Origin: Methylococcaceae bacterium
GTDB lineage: Bacteria > Pseudomonadota > Gammaproteobacteria > Methylococcales > Methylomonadaceae
Reading direction: 5' to 3'
NCBI GenBank assembly: GCA_013140465.1
Contig: JABFST010000442.1
Span: 1-8,598, forward strand
Length of the DNA: 8,598 bases
Each line of letters starts with the position of its first letter. Within the stretch, counting starts at the first letter, position 1. The position numbers were made by a program, and so were the translations under genes. This document shows positions 1 through 5,431 of this stretch, in pieces. The notes under the pieces are model-generated. The model was not told the origin of the DNA. It was given only the letters and a program-made list of their open reading frames with translations, and ran no database searches.

Positions 1-30
1 CCTTCATACCAACTTTCTTCCTAAGTGAGA

Positions 31-58
31 AGACACTTTCTGGCTAGTGCAGACACTT
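31..58. repeat. Short direct repeat agacactt, 20-base period
   Basis: The octamer agacactt occurs at 31-38 and 51-58, exactly 20 bases apart (about two helix turns), in the 109-base stretch beyond the end of thiSG. Same-face spacing of this kind can mark a protein-binding site, but an octamer pair may also be chance. I see no coding region or RNA gene in 1-109. Confidence 0.2.
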
Positions 59-109
59 GTGAAGTTTTAGGGGTTGCGGTGTCGCCTAGCCGCTGTCTTA
101 AGGGGAACG

Positions 110-1087
110 CTAAAAAAACAGCCCATCAATCGGCGATGAGGCCGAGGCAAAGCGTTTTCTGGGCATACGTCCCGCCAAGTAGGCTTGTCTGCCCGCCATG
201 ATGCCGTTGCGCATCGCGGTTGCCATCAGAATGGGATTTTTGGCTTCGGCAATCGCAGTGTTCATTAACACGCCAGCACAGCCCAGTTCCATTGCAATCG
301 CAGCATCCGATGCGGTACCGACACCCGCATCCACCAAAATAGGCACGTTGGCATTTTCAACGATGGTCAGGATGTTATAGGGGTTGCGTATGCCCAGACC
401 TGAGCCGATAGGCGCGGCGAGCGGCATGACAGCGACACAGCCCATATCTTCGAGGCGTTTGGCGGCGATGGGGTCGTCATTGGTGTAGACCATGACATCA
501 AAGCCTTCTTTGACTAGGCGTTCGGCGGCAATAAAGGTTTCTGCAACATCAGGGAACAAGGTTTTTTGGTCGGCCAACACTTCCAGCTTGACCAGTTTGT
601 GTCCGCCCAACAATTCCCGCCCCAAGCGGCAAGTGCGCACGGCCTCGTCGGCGGTATAACAACCTGCGGTATTAGGCAAGATGGTGTATCTGTCGGGGGA
701 GATGACATCTAACAAGTTGGGTTCGCCAGGGTTTTGTCCGATATTGGTGCGCCTGATCGCAACCGTGACAATTTGTGCGCCGCTGGCTTCTATGGCTAAG
801 CGGGTTTCAGCCATGTCTTTGTATTTGCCTGTGCCGACCAATAAGCGCGAATGGTATTCCACCCCTGCCAGTATAAACGAGTCGTCTTGACCGCCACCGA
901 TGGCGTGGACGATTTCCATGCGGTCGCCCGCTTGCAGTGCTTGGCTGGCGTAGTGTTGGAAGGGCAGTATTTCTTGGTTGAGCTCAATGGCGATTTTTTT
1001 GCCTGTGAGCCCTAGCTTGGCGACCACGTCTGCAACCAATGTGCCGTCGGCACATTCGTGGGTTTCACCGTTGATAAAAACGATCAT
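110..1087 (-). CDS. thiSG: Fused sulfur carrier ThiS / thiazole synthase ThiG
   Basis: This 325-residue protein makes the thiazole phosphate half of thiamin from deoxyxylulose 5-phosphate, a sulfur donor and dehydroglycine, in the cytoplasm. Residues 1-66 are a ThiS ubiquitin-like fold ending in Gly-Gly-Gly (64-66). From about residue 69 the chain is a full ThiG TIM barrel: GTGKY at 85-89, VAIRRTN at 109-115, KLEV at 167-170, [10 protein letters not shown] at 252-261. Lys167, Glu169 and Asp253 match the Schiff-base lysine and acid residues of Bacillus ThiG, with the same 86-residue spacing from Lys to Asp. The joint is a true fusion: I found no stop and no plausible internal start for ThiG. 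The start follows AAGGAG with 7-base spacing. Such fusions are known, but a ThiS tail normally needs a free C-terminal glycine. The gene sits 2 bases after the aroG stop, so the two form one translational unit. No TPP riboswitch is visible. Confidence 0.95.
   Translation of the reverse strand: MIVFINGETHECADGTLVADVVAKLGLTGKKIAIELNQEILPFQHYASQALQAGDRMEIVHAIGGGQDDSFILAGVEYHSRLLVGTGKYKDMAETRLAIEASGAQIVTVAIRRTNIGQNPGEPNLLDVISPDRYTILPNTAGCYTADEAVRTCRLGRELLGGHKLVKLEVLADQKTLFPDVAETFIAAERLVKEGFDVMVYTNDDPIAAKRLEDMGCVAVMPLAAPIGSGLGIRNPYNILTIVENANVPILVDAGVGTASDAAIAMELGCAGVLMNTAIAEAKNPILMATAMRNGIMAGRQAYLAGRMPRKRFASASSPIDGLFF
112..142 (-). terminator. Candidate intrinsic terminator inside the 3' end of thiSG
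   Basis: On the minus strand, bases 142-135 pair with 127-121. This makes a 7-bp GC-rich stem (with one bulged base at 139) around a 7-base loop. Two bases later comes a run of seven T (118-112) that also encodes the last Phe-Phe and runs into the TAG stop. This has the form of a rho-independent terminator, embedded in coding sequence. Short stem and bulge keep confidence moderate. Confidence 0.45.
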
Positions 1088-1089
1088 GG

Positions 1090-2169
1090 TTAGGCTCCTT
1101 GGTTAAGCAGTTGTCGGTGCTGCTGCACGGCGAGTGCCAGTTTTCGTAGCAGCGGGGCGGTGTCATCCCATGACAAACAGGCGTCGGTGATGCTTTGCCC
1201 ATAAGTTAAGGCTTGCCCGTCAATGACTTTTTGGTTGCCGGATTTGAGGTGGCTTTCGATCATGACACCCATAATGCGGCGGTCGCCATTGGCGATTTGC
1301 GCACCAACGTCGTCACCGACCAAGAGCTGGCGTTCGCATTGTTTCATGCTGTTGTCGTGGCTGAAATCGATCATGATGTTGGGCCGCAATTGTGCCGCTT
1401 CCAGCCCTTTAGCCACTTGTTCTACGCTATCGGCATCGTAATTGGGATGACCATTGCCGCCCCTGAGGATGATATGTACGTCGCTATTGCCGATGGTTGA
1501 AAAGATCGCGGAATGTCCGGCTTTGGTCAGCGATAAGAAATGATGCGGGCTCATCGCGGCGCGGATGGCATCTATGGCTATTTTTATCGTGCCGTCGGTG
1601 GAGTTTTTAAAGCCTATGGGACACGACACGCCCGAAGCCAACTCACGGTGGCCTTGGCTTTCTGTGGTCCGTGCGCCGATAGCGCCCCAGGCAATTAAAT
1701 CGGAGATATATTGTGGCGAGATTAAGTCCAAATATTCCGTAGCTGCGGGCATACCAAGGGTGTTGACATCGAGCAATATGCGCCGTGCCGCGCGTAAGCC
1801 TTTGTTGATGTTAAAGCTGGAATCCAAGTCGGGGTCGTTAATCAAGCCTTTCCAGCCGACGGTGGTGCGGGGTTTTTCAAAATACACGCGCATCACAATA
1901 ATCAGGTCGTCGGTCAATTCATCTTTAAGCGATTTTAATAAGCCGGCATATTCTAAGGCCGCTTTAGGGTCATGAATGGAGCAAGGCCCCACGACTACGA
2001 GCAAACGGTCATCCGCCCCTGTCAACAGTTGGTGGATGTCGGCACGCGCCTGTAGCGTGGTTTGCGCCGCTATTTCGTTAATCGGCATTTCCTCGTGAAC
2101 CAAGGCGGGCGGAATGACCTCCCTGATCCCACAAATGCGGAGGTCGTCGGTGTTATATTTAGTTTGCAT
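1090..2169 (-). CDS. aroG: 3-deoxy-D-arabino-heptulosonate-7-phosphate (DAHP) synthase, AroG type
   Basis: It condenses phosphoenolpyruvate and erythrose 4-phosphate, the first step of the shikimate pathway, in the cytoplasm. The 359-residue product aligns along its length with E. coli AroG. Metal ligands are Cys63 (GPCSIHD), His271 (DFSH), Glu305 (MIES) and Asp329 (SITDAC). The substrate loop has [13 protein letters not shown]. Residues equivalent to E. coli Asp146, Pro150, Leu175 and Ser180, where feedback-resistant changes are known, are all retained (148, 152, 177, 182). Ser213 lies where Phe-sensitive enzymes carry Ser and Tyr-sensitive AroF carries Gly, so phenylalanine control is inferred. 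I chose the ATG at 2169 because it gives the family N-terminus ([12 protein letters not shown]). A TTG eight codons upstream is open but adds residues with no family counterpart. No clear Shine-Dalgarno precedes the ATG. Upstream, 91 bases separate it from folA; I see no convincing promoter or attenuator there. Confidence 0.95.
   Translation of the reverse strand: MQTKYNTDDLRICGIREVIPPALVHEEMPINEIAAQTTLQARADIHQLLTGADDRLLVVVGPCSIHDPKAALEYAGLLKSLKDELTDDLIIVMRVYFEKPRTTVGWKGLINDPDLDSSFNINKGLRAARRILLDVNTLGMPAATEYLDLISPQYISDLIAWGAIGARTTESQGHRELASGVSCPIGFKNSTDGTIKIAIDAIRAAMSPHHFLSLTKAGHSAIFSTIGNSDVHIILRGGNGHPNYDADSVEQVAKGLEAAQLRPNIMIDFSHDNSMKQCERQLLVGDDVGAQIANGDRRIMGVMIESHLKSGNQKVIDGQALTYGQSITDACLSWDDTAPLLRKLALAVQQHRQLLNQGA
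1095..1100 (-). promoter_or_regulatory. Ribosome binding site of thiSG inside aroG
   Basis: AAGGAG on the minus strand lies within the last codons of aroG, 7 bases before the thiSG ATG at 1087-1085. Only two bases separate the aroG TAA (1092-1090) from that ATG, so translation of the two genes is likely coupled. Confidence 0.75.
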
Positions 2170-2260
2170 GCTATACCAAGCGGTTGCTGTCAAAAAAGTT
2201 GATTAAATCCAAGTATTTTAACTGTTTTCGGCGAGTATTGGGGAGTTTTTGCGTATTTGC

Positions 2261-2755
2261 TTATGGACACTGCCGTTCTAACTTGATGAAACTGTAGCGG
2301 AACGCCACTTGCGGATCGTCGTTAATATCCTCGCGCTGCACTTCTGTCCAGCTGTGGTTGTCCCATGCCGGAAACCAAGTGTCACCCGTAAAGTCTTGGT
2401 GGATCAAGGTCATGTACAAGGTGTTGGCGACTGGCAACAGGCTTTTGTAAAGCTCTGCGCCGCCAATCACAAACACCTCATCGGCATTCTGACAGGCAAT
2501 TTGCAGGGCGTTTTCCAGGTTATTGGCGATGAGGCAGCCAGGCTGCTGATAGGCAAGGTTGCGGCTGATAATGATATTGGTGCGCCCAGGCAAGGGCCTG
2601 CCGATAGACTCGAAGGTTTTGCGGCCCATTAAAATAGGCGATCCTAAGGTGATTTTTTTAAAGTTTTTAAGATCTGCCGACAAATGCCAAGGCATTTGGT
2701 TATTAAGGCCGATAACCCGATTATGCGCCATTGCGACGATGAGTGATATTTTCAT
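2261..2755 (-). CDS. folA: Dihydrofolate reductase
   Basis: It reduces dihydrofolate to tetrahydrofolate with NADPH, supplying one-carbon carriers for thymidylate, purines and methionine. At 164 residues it has the usual chromosomal FolA length. Family marks in order: an N-terminal MKISLIVAMA strand, MPWHL at 21-25, Asp28 (the proton-relay acid, E. coli Asp27), GRKTFESIGRPLPGR, then VIGGAELY and GDTWFP near the C-terminus. The sequence resembles chromosomal enzymes and shows no sign of a plasmid-type trimethoprim-resistant form. The ATG at 2755 gives the normal N-terminus, yet no Shine-Dalgarno precedes it. A TATACA hexamer on the same strand (2765-2760) ends four bases before the ATG, so a very short leader is possible but unproven. 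The gene is divergent from the asparaginase-like gene and lies upstream of aroG in the same direction. Confidence 0.96.
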   Translation of the reverse strand: MKISLIVAMAHNRVIGLNNQMPWHLSADLKNFKKITLGSPILMGRKTFESIGRPLPGRTNIIISRNLAYQQPGCLIANNLENALQIACQNADEVFVIGGAELYKSLLPVANTLYMTLIHQDFTGDTWFPAWDNHSWTEVQREDINDDPQVAFRYSFIKLERQCP

Positions 2756-2819
2756 GTTTTGTATAAAAAAGACGGCTTTGTTATGCTGTAAAAATGGCTA
2801 AAATGGGCGGCTGGGGCAG

Positions 2820-2849
2820 TTGAATCGCCTTTGCCCATTGTTGTATTAA
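2820..2849 (+). promoter_or_regulatory. Candidate sigma-70 promoter for the asparaginase-like gene
   Basis: TTGAAT (2820-2825) and TATTAA (2844-2849) are separated by 18 bases. Initiation about seven bases downstream would leave a leader of only about ten bases before the ATG at 2866. No Shine-Dalgarno is visible in that leader. Matches are four of six at each box, so this is a reasonable but unproven call. Confidence 0.35.
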
Positions 2850-2865
2850 AACTAAACATCATACT

Positions 2866-3912
2866 ATGAAACACATACTGCTTGCAACGACAGGAGGGAC
2901 GATAGGTTCTGTAGTGTCGGAACACACTATTGATACGGTTAGCGGCACTGGCGGCACATTACTGGAACAGTGCCGACAACAGTGTGCATCGGCCCAAAAC
3001 AGCCAATTCAGCCTGATTGAGCCAATGCGGCTGCTGAGCGAAAACCTACACCCGCGAGTTTGGGAAACCTTGATTGCCGCTATTGAGGCGCAGCCTATGG
3101 GGCAGTTTGACGGCATCATCGTCACGCATGGCACCGATACCTTGGCTTATACCGCCGCCGCCTTAGGCTTTTATTTTCATGCCCTTAACATCCCGTTGTT
3201 GTTGGTGTCCAGCGATTACCCGCTGCACGACCGCCGCGCCAATGGTGTGGGCAATTTTATCTGCGCCGTGGAGTTTATCCACCAATTGGGCTGGGCGGGT
3301 GTGTTTGTGCCTTACCGCAATGCCGGGCAAGTGCAACAAGTGCATAGCGGCACGCGTTTGGCGTGTTCCTTGCAACTCAGCAGTGATTTTGTCAGCGTGC
3401 AAGGCAACAGCCTTATGCAGTTTGACGCAGGATTGTTTACCCCAACTGTGCCGCAACCCGCCAAAAACGCCTATCAGCCTGATAACATGCCGCGTTTAAA
3501 AGCGCAGTTCTCGGCGCGGATTTTAATGATAAAACCCTATCCGGGCTTAAATTACGCGCACTTTAATTTGGATAATGTCGATGCCGTCTTGCATGATCTC
3601 TACCATTCGGGCACTGCTTGCGCCACCCAAGACTGGGGTGCAGAAGCTTCCTTGGCGGCGTTCATACAGCGTTGCCAAGCGCGGCAAATGACCGTGTATC
3701 TTGCACCCGCACTGTATACGGCTGATGCCTACCAAAGCACGCGGGCATTAATGGCCTTAGGGGCGGTTATGGTTTGGAATATGTCCATAGAAGCCGCCTA
3801 TGTCAAGCTGATGCTGGCGTATGGAAATTTCAGCCAGGAGCAAGATCGGCGGGCGTTTATGGAACGCGACGTGGCGGGGGAGTTGGTATCGGTGGCGGCT
3901 TTAACCAGCTAA
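2866..3912 (+). CDS. Atypical asparaginase/glutaminase-family protein
   Basis: The 348-residue protein has the two-domain bacterial asparaginase fold by sequence. Seen in order: the N-terminal strand with TTGGTIGS (8-15, Thr12 aligning with the nucleophile), SEN at 59-61 (substrate-binding Ser), THGTDT (87-92, Thr90-Asp91 of the second catalytic group), SSDYPLHDRRANGVGNF (115-131) and the C-terminal signature NMSIEAAYVKLMLAYG (305-320). No signal peptide is visible, so it is likely cytoplasmic. Two things are odd. There is no lysine at all from residue 4 to 199, so the lysine of the Thr-Lys-Asp triad (Lys162 in E. coli AnsB) is missing. No tyrosine is seen in the flap after TGGTIGS. It may act on an altered substrate, or be a weak or inactive member. 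Family assignment is firm; hydrolysis of asparagine is not. It probably shares a transcript with the rpn gene 50 bases downstream. Confidence 0.85.
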   Translation: MKHILLATTGGTIGSVVSEHTIDTVSGTGGTLLEQCRQQCASAQNSQFSLIEPMRLLSENLHPRVWETLIAAIEAQPMGQFDGIIVTHGTDTLAYTAAALGFYFHALNIPLLLVSSDYPLHDRRANGVGNFICAVEFIHQLGWAGVFVPYRNAGQVQQVHSGTRLACSLQLSSDFVSVQGNSLMQFDAGLFTPTVPQPAKNAYQPDNMPRLKAQFSARILMIKPYPGLNYAHFNLDNVDAVLHDLYHSGTACATQDWGAEASLAAFIQRCQARQMTVYLAPALYTADAYQSTRALMALGAVMVWNMSIEAAYVKLMLAYGNFSQEQDRRAFMERDVAGELVSVAALTS

Positions 3913-3950
3913 GGCACAAAGCCTAACGATTATTGGCTATTATTATGAAC

Positions 3951-3957
3951 AAGGGGG
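3951..3957 (+). promoter_or_regulatory. Ribosome binding site deciding the GTG start of the rpn gene
   Basis: AAGGGGG lies five bases before the GTG at 3963. An in-frame ATG at 3945 is ruled out as the gene start because it reads MNKGV and then TAA (3960-3962), directly abutting the GTG. The next in-frame ATG falls inside the conserved FPEFMAFYFP motif, too far in. Confidence 0.6.
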
Positions 3958-3962
3958 TATAA

Positions 3963-4982
3963 GTGGAGGAACAGATAGCGGGACACGACGATTACGATAG
4001 CCCTTGGAAAACCGTCATTGAACAGTATTTTCCTGAGTTTATGGCCTTTTATTTTCCAGACGCTTATGCCCAGATTGATGGCTCAAAAGAGCATGTGTTC
4101 TTGGATCAGGAATTGCGCGCTGTCGTACAAGATGCCGAATTGGGCAAACGCGTACTTGATAAGTTGGTCAGGGTGGCCTTGCTGAATGGGGATGAAAATT
4201 GGATATACCTGCATCTTGAGGTGCAGGGAACCCAGCAAGCGGGATTTGCCGAACGCATGTTTGTTTACAATTACCGCTTGTACGACCGTTATCGTCGCCC
4301 TGTTGCCAGTATGGCGGTGCTGGCGGATGCGCATGAGCAGTGGAAGCCCACTTCTTTTGGCTTTACCGTGCTGGGATGTAAGCATACCTTGGAATTTCCG
4401 GTTGCCAAGCTTATGGATTACCAACACACTATTGAAGAACTGCTGGTTTCCGACAATGCTTTTGCCTTGATTACCGTAGCGCATATCCTGACCCAACAAA
4501 CGCGCAACAAACATCAGGCACGCTATGAAGCCAAGCTCCGTTTGGTACGTCTGCTGTATCAACGGCATTGGGACAAGCAGCGGGTCATCAACTTATTTGT
4601 GGTATTGGATTGGCTAATGAGGTTGCCAGAATGGCTAGACCAGCAAATTTGGCACGAAATTGAAACCATTGAGGAGACTGAAAAAATGCAATACATCACT
4701 AGCGTAGAACGGATAGGCATTGCCAAAGGGCGTTTGGAAGGACAGCTAGAAGGGCGGTTAGAAGGGCGGCAAGAAGGGCGGCAAGAAGGGCGGCAAGAAG
4801 GGCGTTTAGAAGGTGAATCCAAGCTGCTGAGAAAACTATTGGAACGCCGCTTTGGCCTTTTGCCCATTTGGGCAGTAAACCAGTTAAATGATGCTACAGA
4901 GCAGGACTTGGACGCTTGGGGTGAAGCTATCCTTACGGCCTCGTCCCTAGAGGCTGTTTTTGGGCGTGATGCTAGCCATTAA
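3963..4982 (+). CDS. Rpn-family PD-(D/E)XK nuclease/putative transposase with DUF4351 tail
   Basis: Family members are recombination-promoting DNA nucleases; some E. coli Rpn proteins act as toxins and in phage defence. The 339-residue product begins with DSPWKTVIEQYFPEFMAFYFP (conserved head), then the nuclease core: Asp66 (LDKLV), a turn, and Glu86-x-Gln88 (LHLEVQG), the E-x-Q form of the PD-(D/E)XK motif, followed by FAERMFVYNYRLYDRY (95-110). A helical region leads to QYITSVERIGIAKG (243-256), seven four-residue repeats of Gly-(Arg/Gln)-(Leu/Gln)-Glu (256-283), and a DUF4351 module (about 286-333, ending SSLEAVF). The start is GTG with a good ribosome binding site. No signal peptide or membrane segment is seen. 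An internal start at Met242 and a downstream duplicate of the tail are listed separately. Family assignment is firm; the role in this organism is inferred. Confidence 0.88.
   Translation: MEEQIAGHDDYDSPWKTVIEQYFPEFMAFYFPDAYAQIDGSKEHVFLDQELRAVVQDAELGKRVLDKLVRVALLNGDENWIYLHLEVQGTQQAGFAERMFVYNYRLYDRYRRPVASMAVLADAHEQWKPTSFGFTVLGCKHTLEFPVAKLMDYQHTIEELLVSDNAFALITVAHILTQQTRNKHQARYEAKLRLVRLLYQRHWDKQRVINLFVVLDWLMRLPEWLDQQIWHEIETIEETEKMQYITSVERIGIAKGRLEGQLEGRLEGRQEGRQEGRQEGRLEGESKLLRKLLERRFGLLPIWAVNQLNDATEQDLDAWGEAILTASSLEAVFGRDASH
4672..4688 (+). promoter_or_regulatory. Internal ribosome binding site and ATG within the rpn gene
   Basis: AGGAG at 4672-4676 stands nine bases before an ATG at 4686-4688 that is in frame with the rpn gene (codon 242). 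It lies at the boundary between the nuclease part and the DUF4351 tail, where nested start sites have been reported in E. coli rpn genes. The same arrangement, SD then start then QYITSVERIG, recurs at 5052-5066. Confidence 0.5.
4686..4982 (+). CDS. Candidate nested C-terminal Rpn protein (RpnS-like)
   Basis: Translation from the internal ATG would give a 98-residue protein: MQYITSVERIGIAKG, the seven tetrapeptide repeats and the DUF4351 module, with none of the nuclease residues. In E. coli, small proteins made from in-frame starts at the C-terminal end of rpn genes inhibit the full-length nuclease; by analogy this one could be an intragenic antitoxin. Supporting features are the AGGAG with nine-base spacing and the free-standing duplicate of the same unit just downstream. 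The analogy is functional: I cannot show that the E. coli small proteins share this tail. Expression is unproven, since purine-rich codons (GAG GAG) can mimic a ribosome binding site. Confidence 0.4.
   Translation: MQYITSVERIGIAKGRLEGQLEGRLEGRQEGRQEGRQEGRLEGESKLLRKLLERRFGLLPIWAVNQLNDATEQDLDAWGEAILTASSLEAVFGRDASH
4687..4732 (+). repeat. 46-base exact direct repeat, upstream copy
   Basis: Bases 4687-4732 are identical to 5065-5110 and encode QYITSVERIGIAKG plus flanking bases. Weaker similarity extends upstream to about 4659 (including the ribosome binding site) and downstream through the DUF4351 module. Confidence 0.9.
4728..4811 (+). repeat. 12-base tandem repeat, seven units, in the rpn gene
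   Basis: Seven 12-base units encode Gly-(Arg/Gln)-(Leu/Gln)-Glu. Units 4-6 (4764-4799) are identical, gggcggcaagaa; the others differ by a few bases. The unit keeps frame, so copy-number changes by slippage would lengthen or shorten a charged helical linker without a frameshift. The downstream copy of this region carries only two units. Confidence 0.85.
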
Positions 4983-5063
4983 TGGATTTTTATAACCCTA
5001 CAGCAACGATACACCTTGCTAGGGTGTTTGTTAGCATTCATCGAAACGCTTAAGGAGACTGAA

Positions 5064-5318
5064 GTGCAATACATCACTAGCGTAGAACGGATAGGCATTG
5101 CCAAAGGGCGGCTTGAAGGCCGTTTAGAAGGCGCATCCAAGCTACTGAGAAAACAATTGGAACACCGTTTTGGCGTTTTGCCCGCTTGGGCAATAGACAA
5201 GCTGAATGCTGCCGCCGAACCAGACTTAGACTGCTGGGTCGATGTTATCCTTACGGCTTCATCCCTAGAGGCTGTGTTTGACATTGCCGCAACACAATCA
5301 GTAGACCATAACCGATGA
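5064..5318 (+). CDS. Free-standing DUF4351 C-terminal Rpn copy, no nuclease domain
   Basis: This 84-residue reading frame repeats the tail of the preceding rpn gene: QYITSVERIGIAKGRLEG is identical, only two tetrapeptide units follow, and the DUF4351 block matches at 34 of 49 residues. The GTG start at 5064 follows AAGGAG (5052-5057) with six-base spacing. The frame is also open upstream to a TTG at 5016, but that codon has no ribosome binding site and its residues have no counterpart. The reading frame is intact: every length difference from the first copy is a multiple of three, and in the LTASSLEAVF stretch the three base changes are all synonymous, which hints at selection on the protein. 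It lacks the PD-(D/E)XK part, so it cannot be a nuclease. It may be a stand-alone antitoxin-like partner or a decaying remnant of a second rpn gene; an automated annotation might call it a pseudogene. Confidence 0.5.
   Translation: MQYITSVERIGIAKGRLEGRLEGASKLLRKQLEHRFGVLPAWAIDKLNAAAEPDLDCWVDVILTASSLEAVFDIAATQSVDHNR
5065..5110 (+). repeat. 46-base exact direct repeat, downstream copy
   Basis: This is the partner of 4687-4732, 378 bases downstream on the same strand. Beyond base 5110 the two copies diverge to scattered, often third-position, differences. Confidence 0.9.
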
Positions 5319-5339
5319 CAGCCTATAAGCGCATGGCAT

Positions 5340-5377
5340 AAAAAAAGGCGGCACTTGTTGAAGTGACCGCCTTTTTT
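5340..5377. terminator. Bidirectional intrinsic terminator between convergent units
   Basis: GGCGGCACTT (5347-5356) pairs with AAGTG-A-CCGCC (5361-5371, one bulged A) around a GTTG loop. Seven A precede the stem (5340-5346) and six T follow it (5372-5377), so it has a U-tract in either direction. It ends the asparaginase/rpn unit on the plus strand and the lactonase-to-cytochrome c' operon on the minus strand. Confidence 0.9.
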
Positions 5378-5431
5378 ATTGTGCGCTGGCTGTAAAGATC
5401 AGACTAAGCAGGACTGCTGACCGATGCCAGC

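Noticed and set aside
1085..1250. TPP riboswitch for thiSG
   Set aside because: The upstream region is aroG coding sequence, and no THI-box-like motif is seen there or upstream of aroG.
1565..1975. Long plus-strand frame of 136 codons inside aroG
   Set aside because: It is antisense to a conserved gene, has no family features and is explained as a shadow frame.
2170..2193. Eight-codon N-terminal extension of aroG from a TTG
   Set aside because: The added residues have no family counterpart, and the ATG at 2169 gives the normal AroG N-terminus.
2170..2193. TTGACA and TATAGC on the minus strand just before aroG, as a promoter
   Set aside because: The spacing is only 12 bases, too short for a sigma-70 promoter.
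3913..3935. aggc-acaaa-gcct hairpin after the asparaginase-like gene as a terminator
   Set aside because: The stem is only four bases and no T-run follows, so co-transcription with the rpn gene is more likely.
4083..4568. Minus-strand frame of 161 codons inside the rpn gene
   Set aside because: It is antisense to the conserved nuclease region, with no recognisable domain or ribosome binding site.
4728..4811. CRISPR array
   Set aside because: The units are 12 bases, directly adjoining, with no spacers, and are codons of the rpn gene.
4559..4867. Minus-strand frame rich in Pro-Ser-Cys-Arg repeats
   Set aside because: The repeats are only the reverse reading of the 12-base tandem array in the rpn gene.
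5016..5063. TTG at 5016 as the start of the tail copy
   Set aside because: It has no ribosome binding site, and the leading residues do not match the first copy, while the GTG at 5064 has AAGGAG at six bases.
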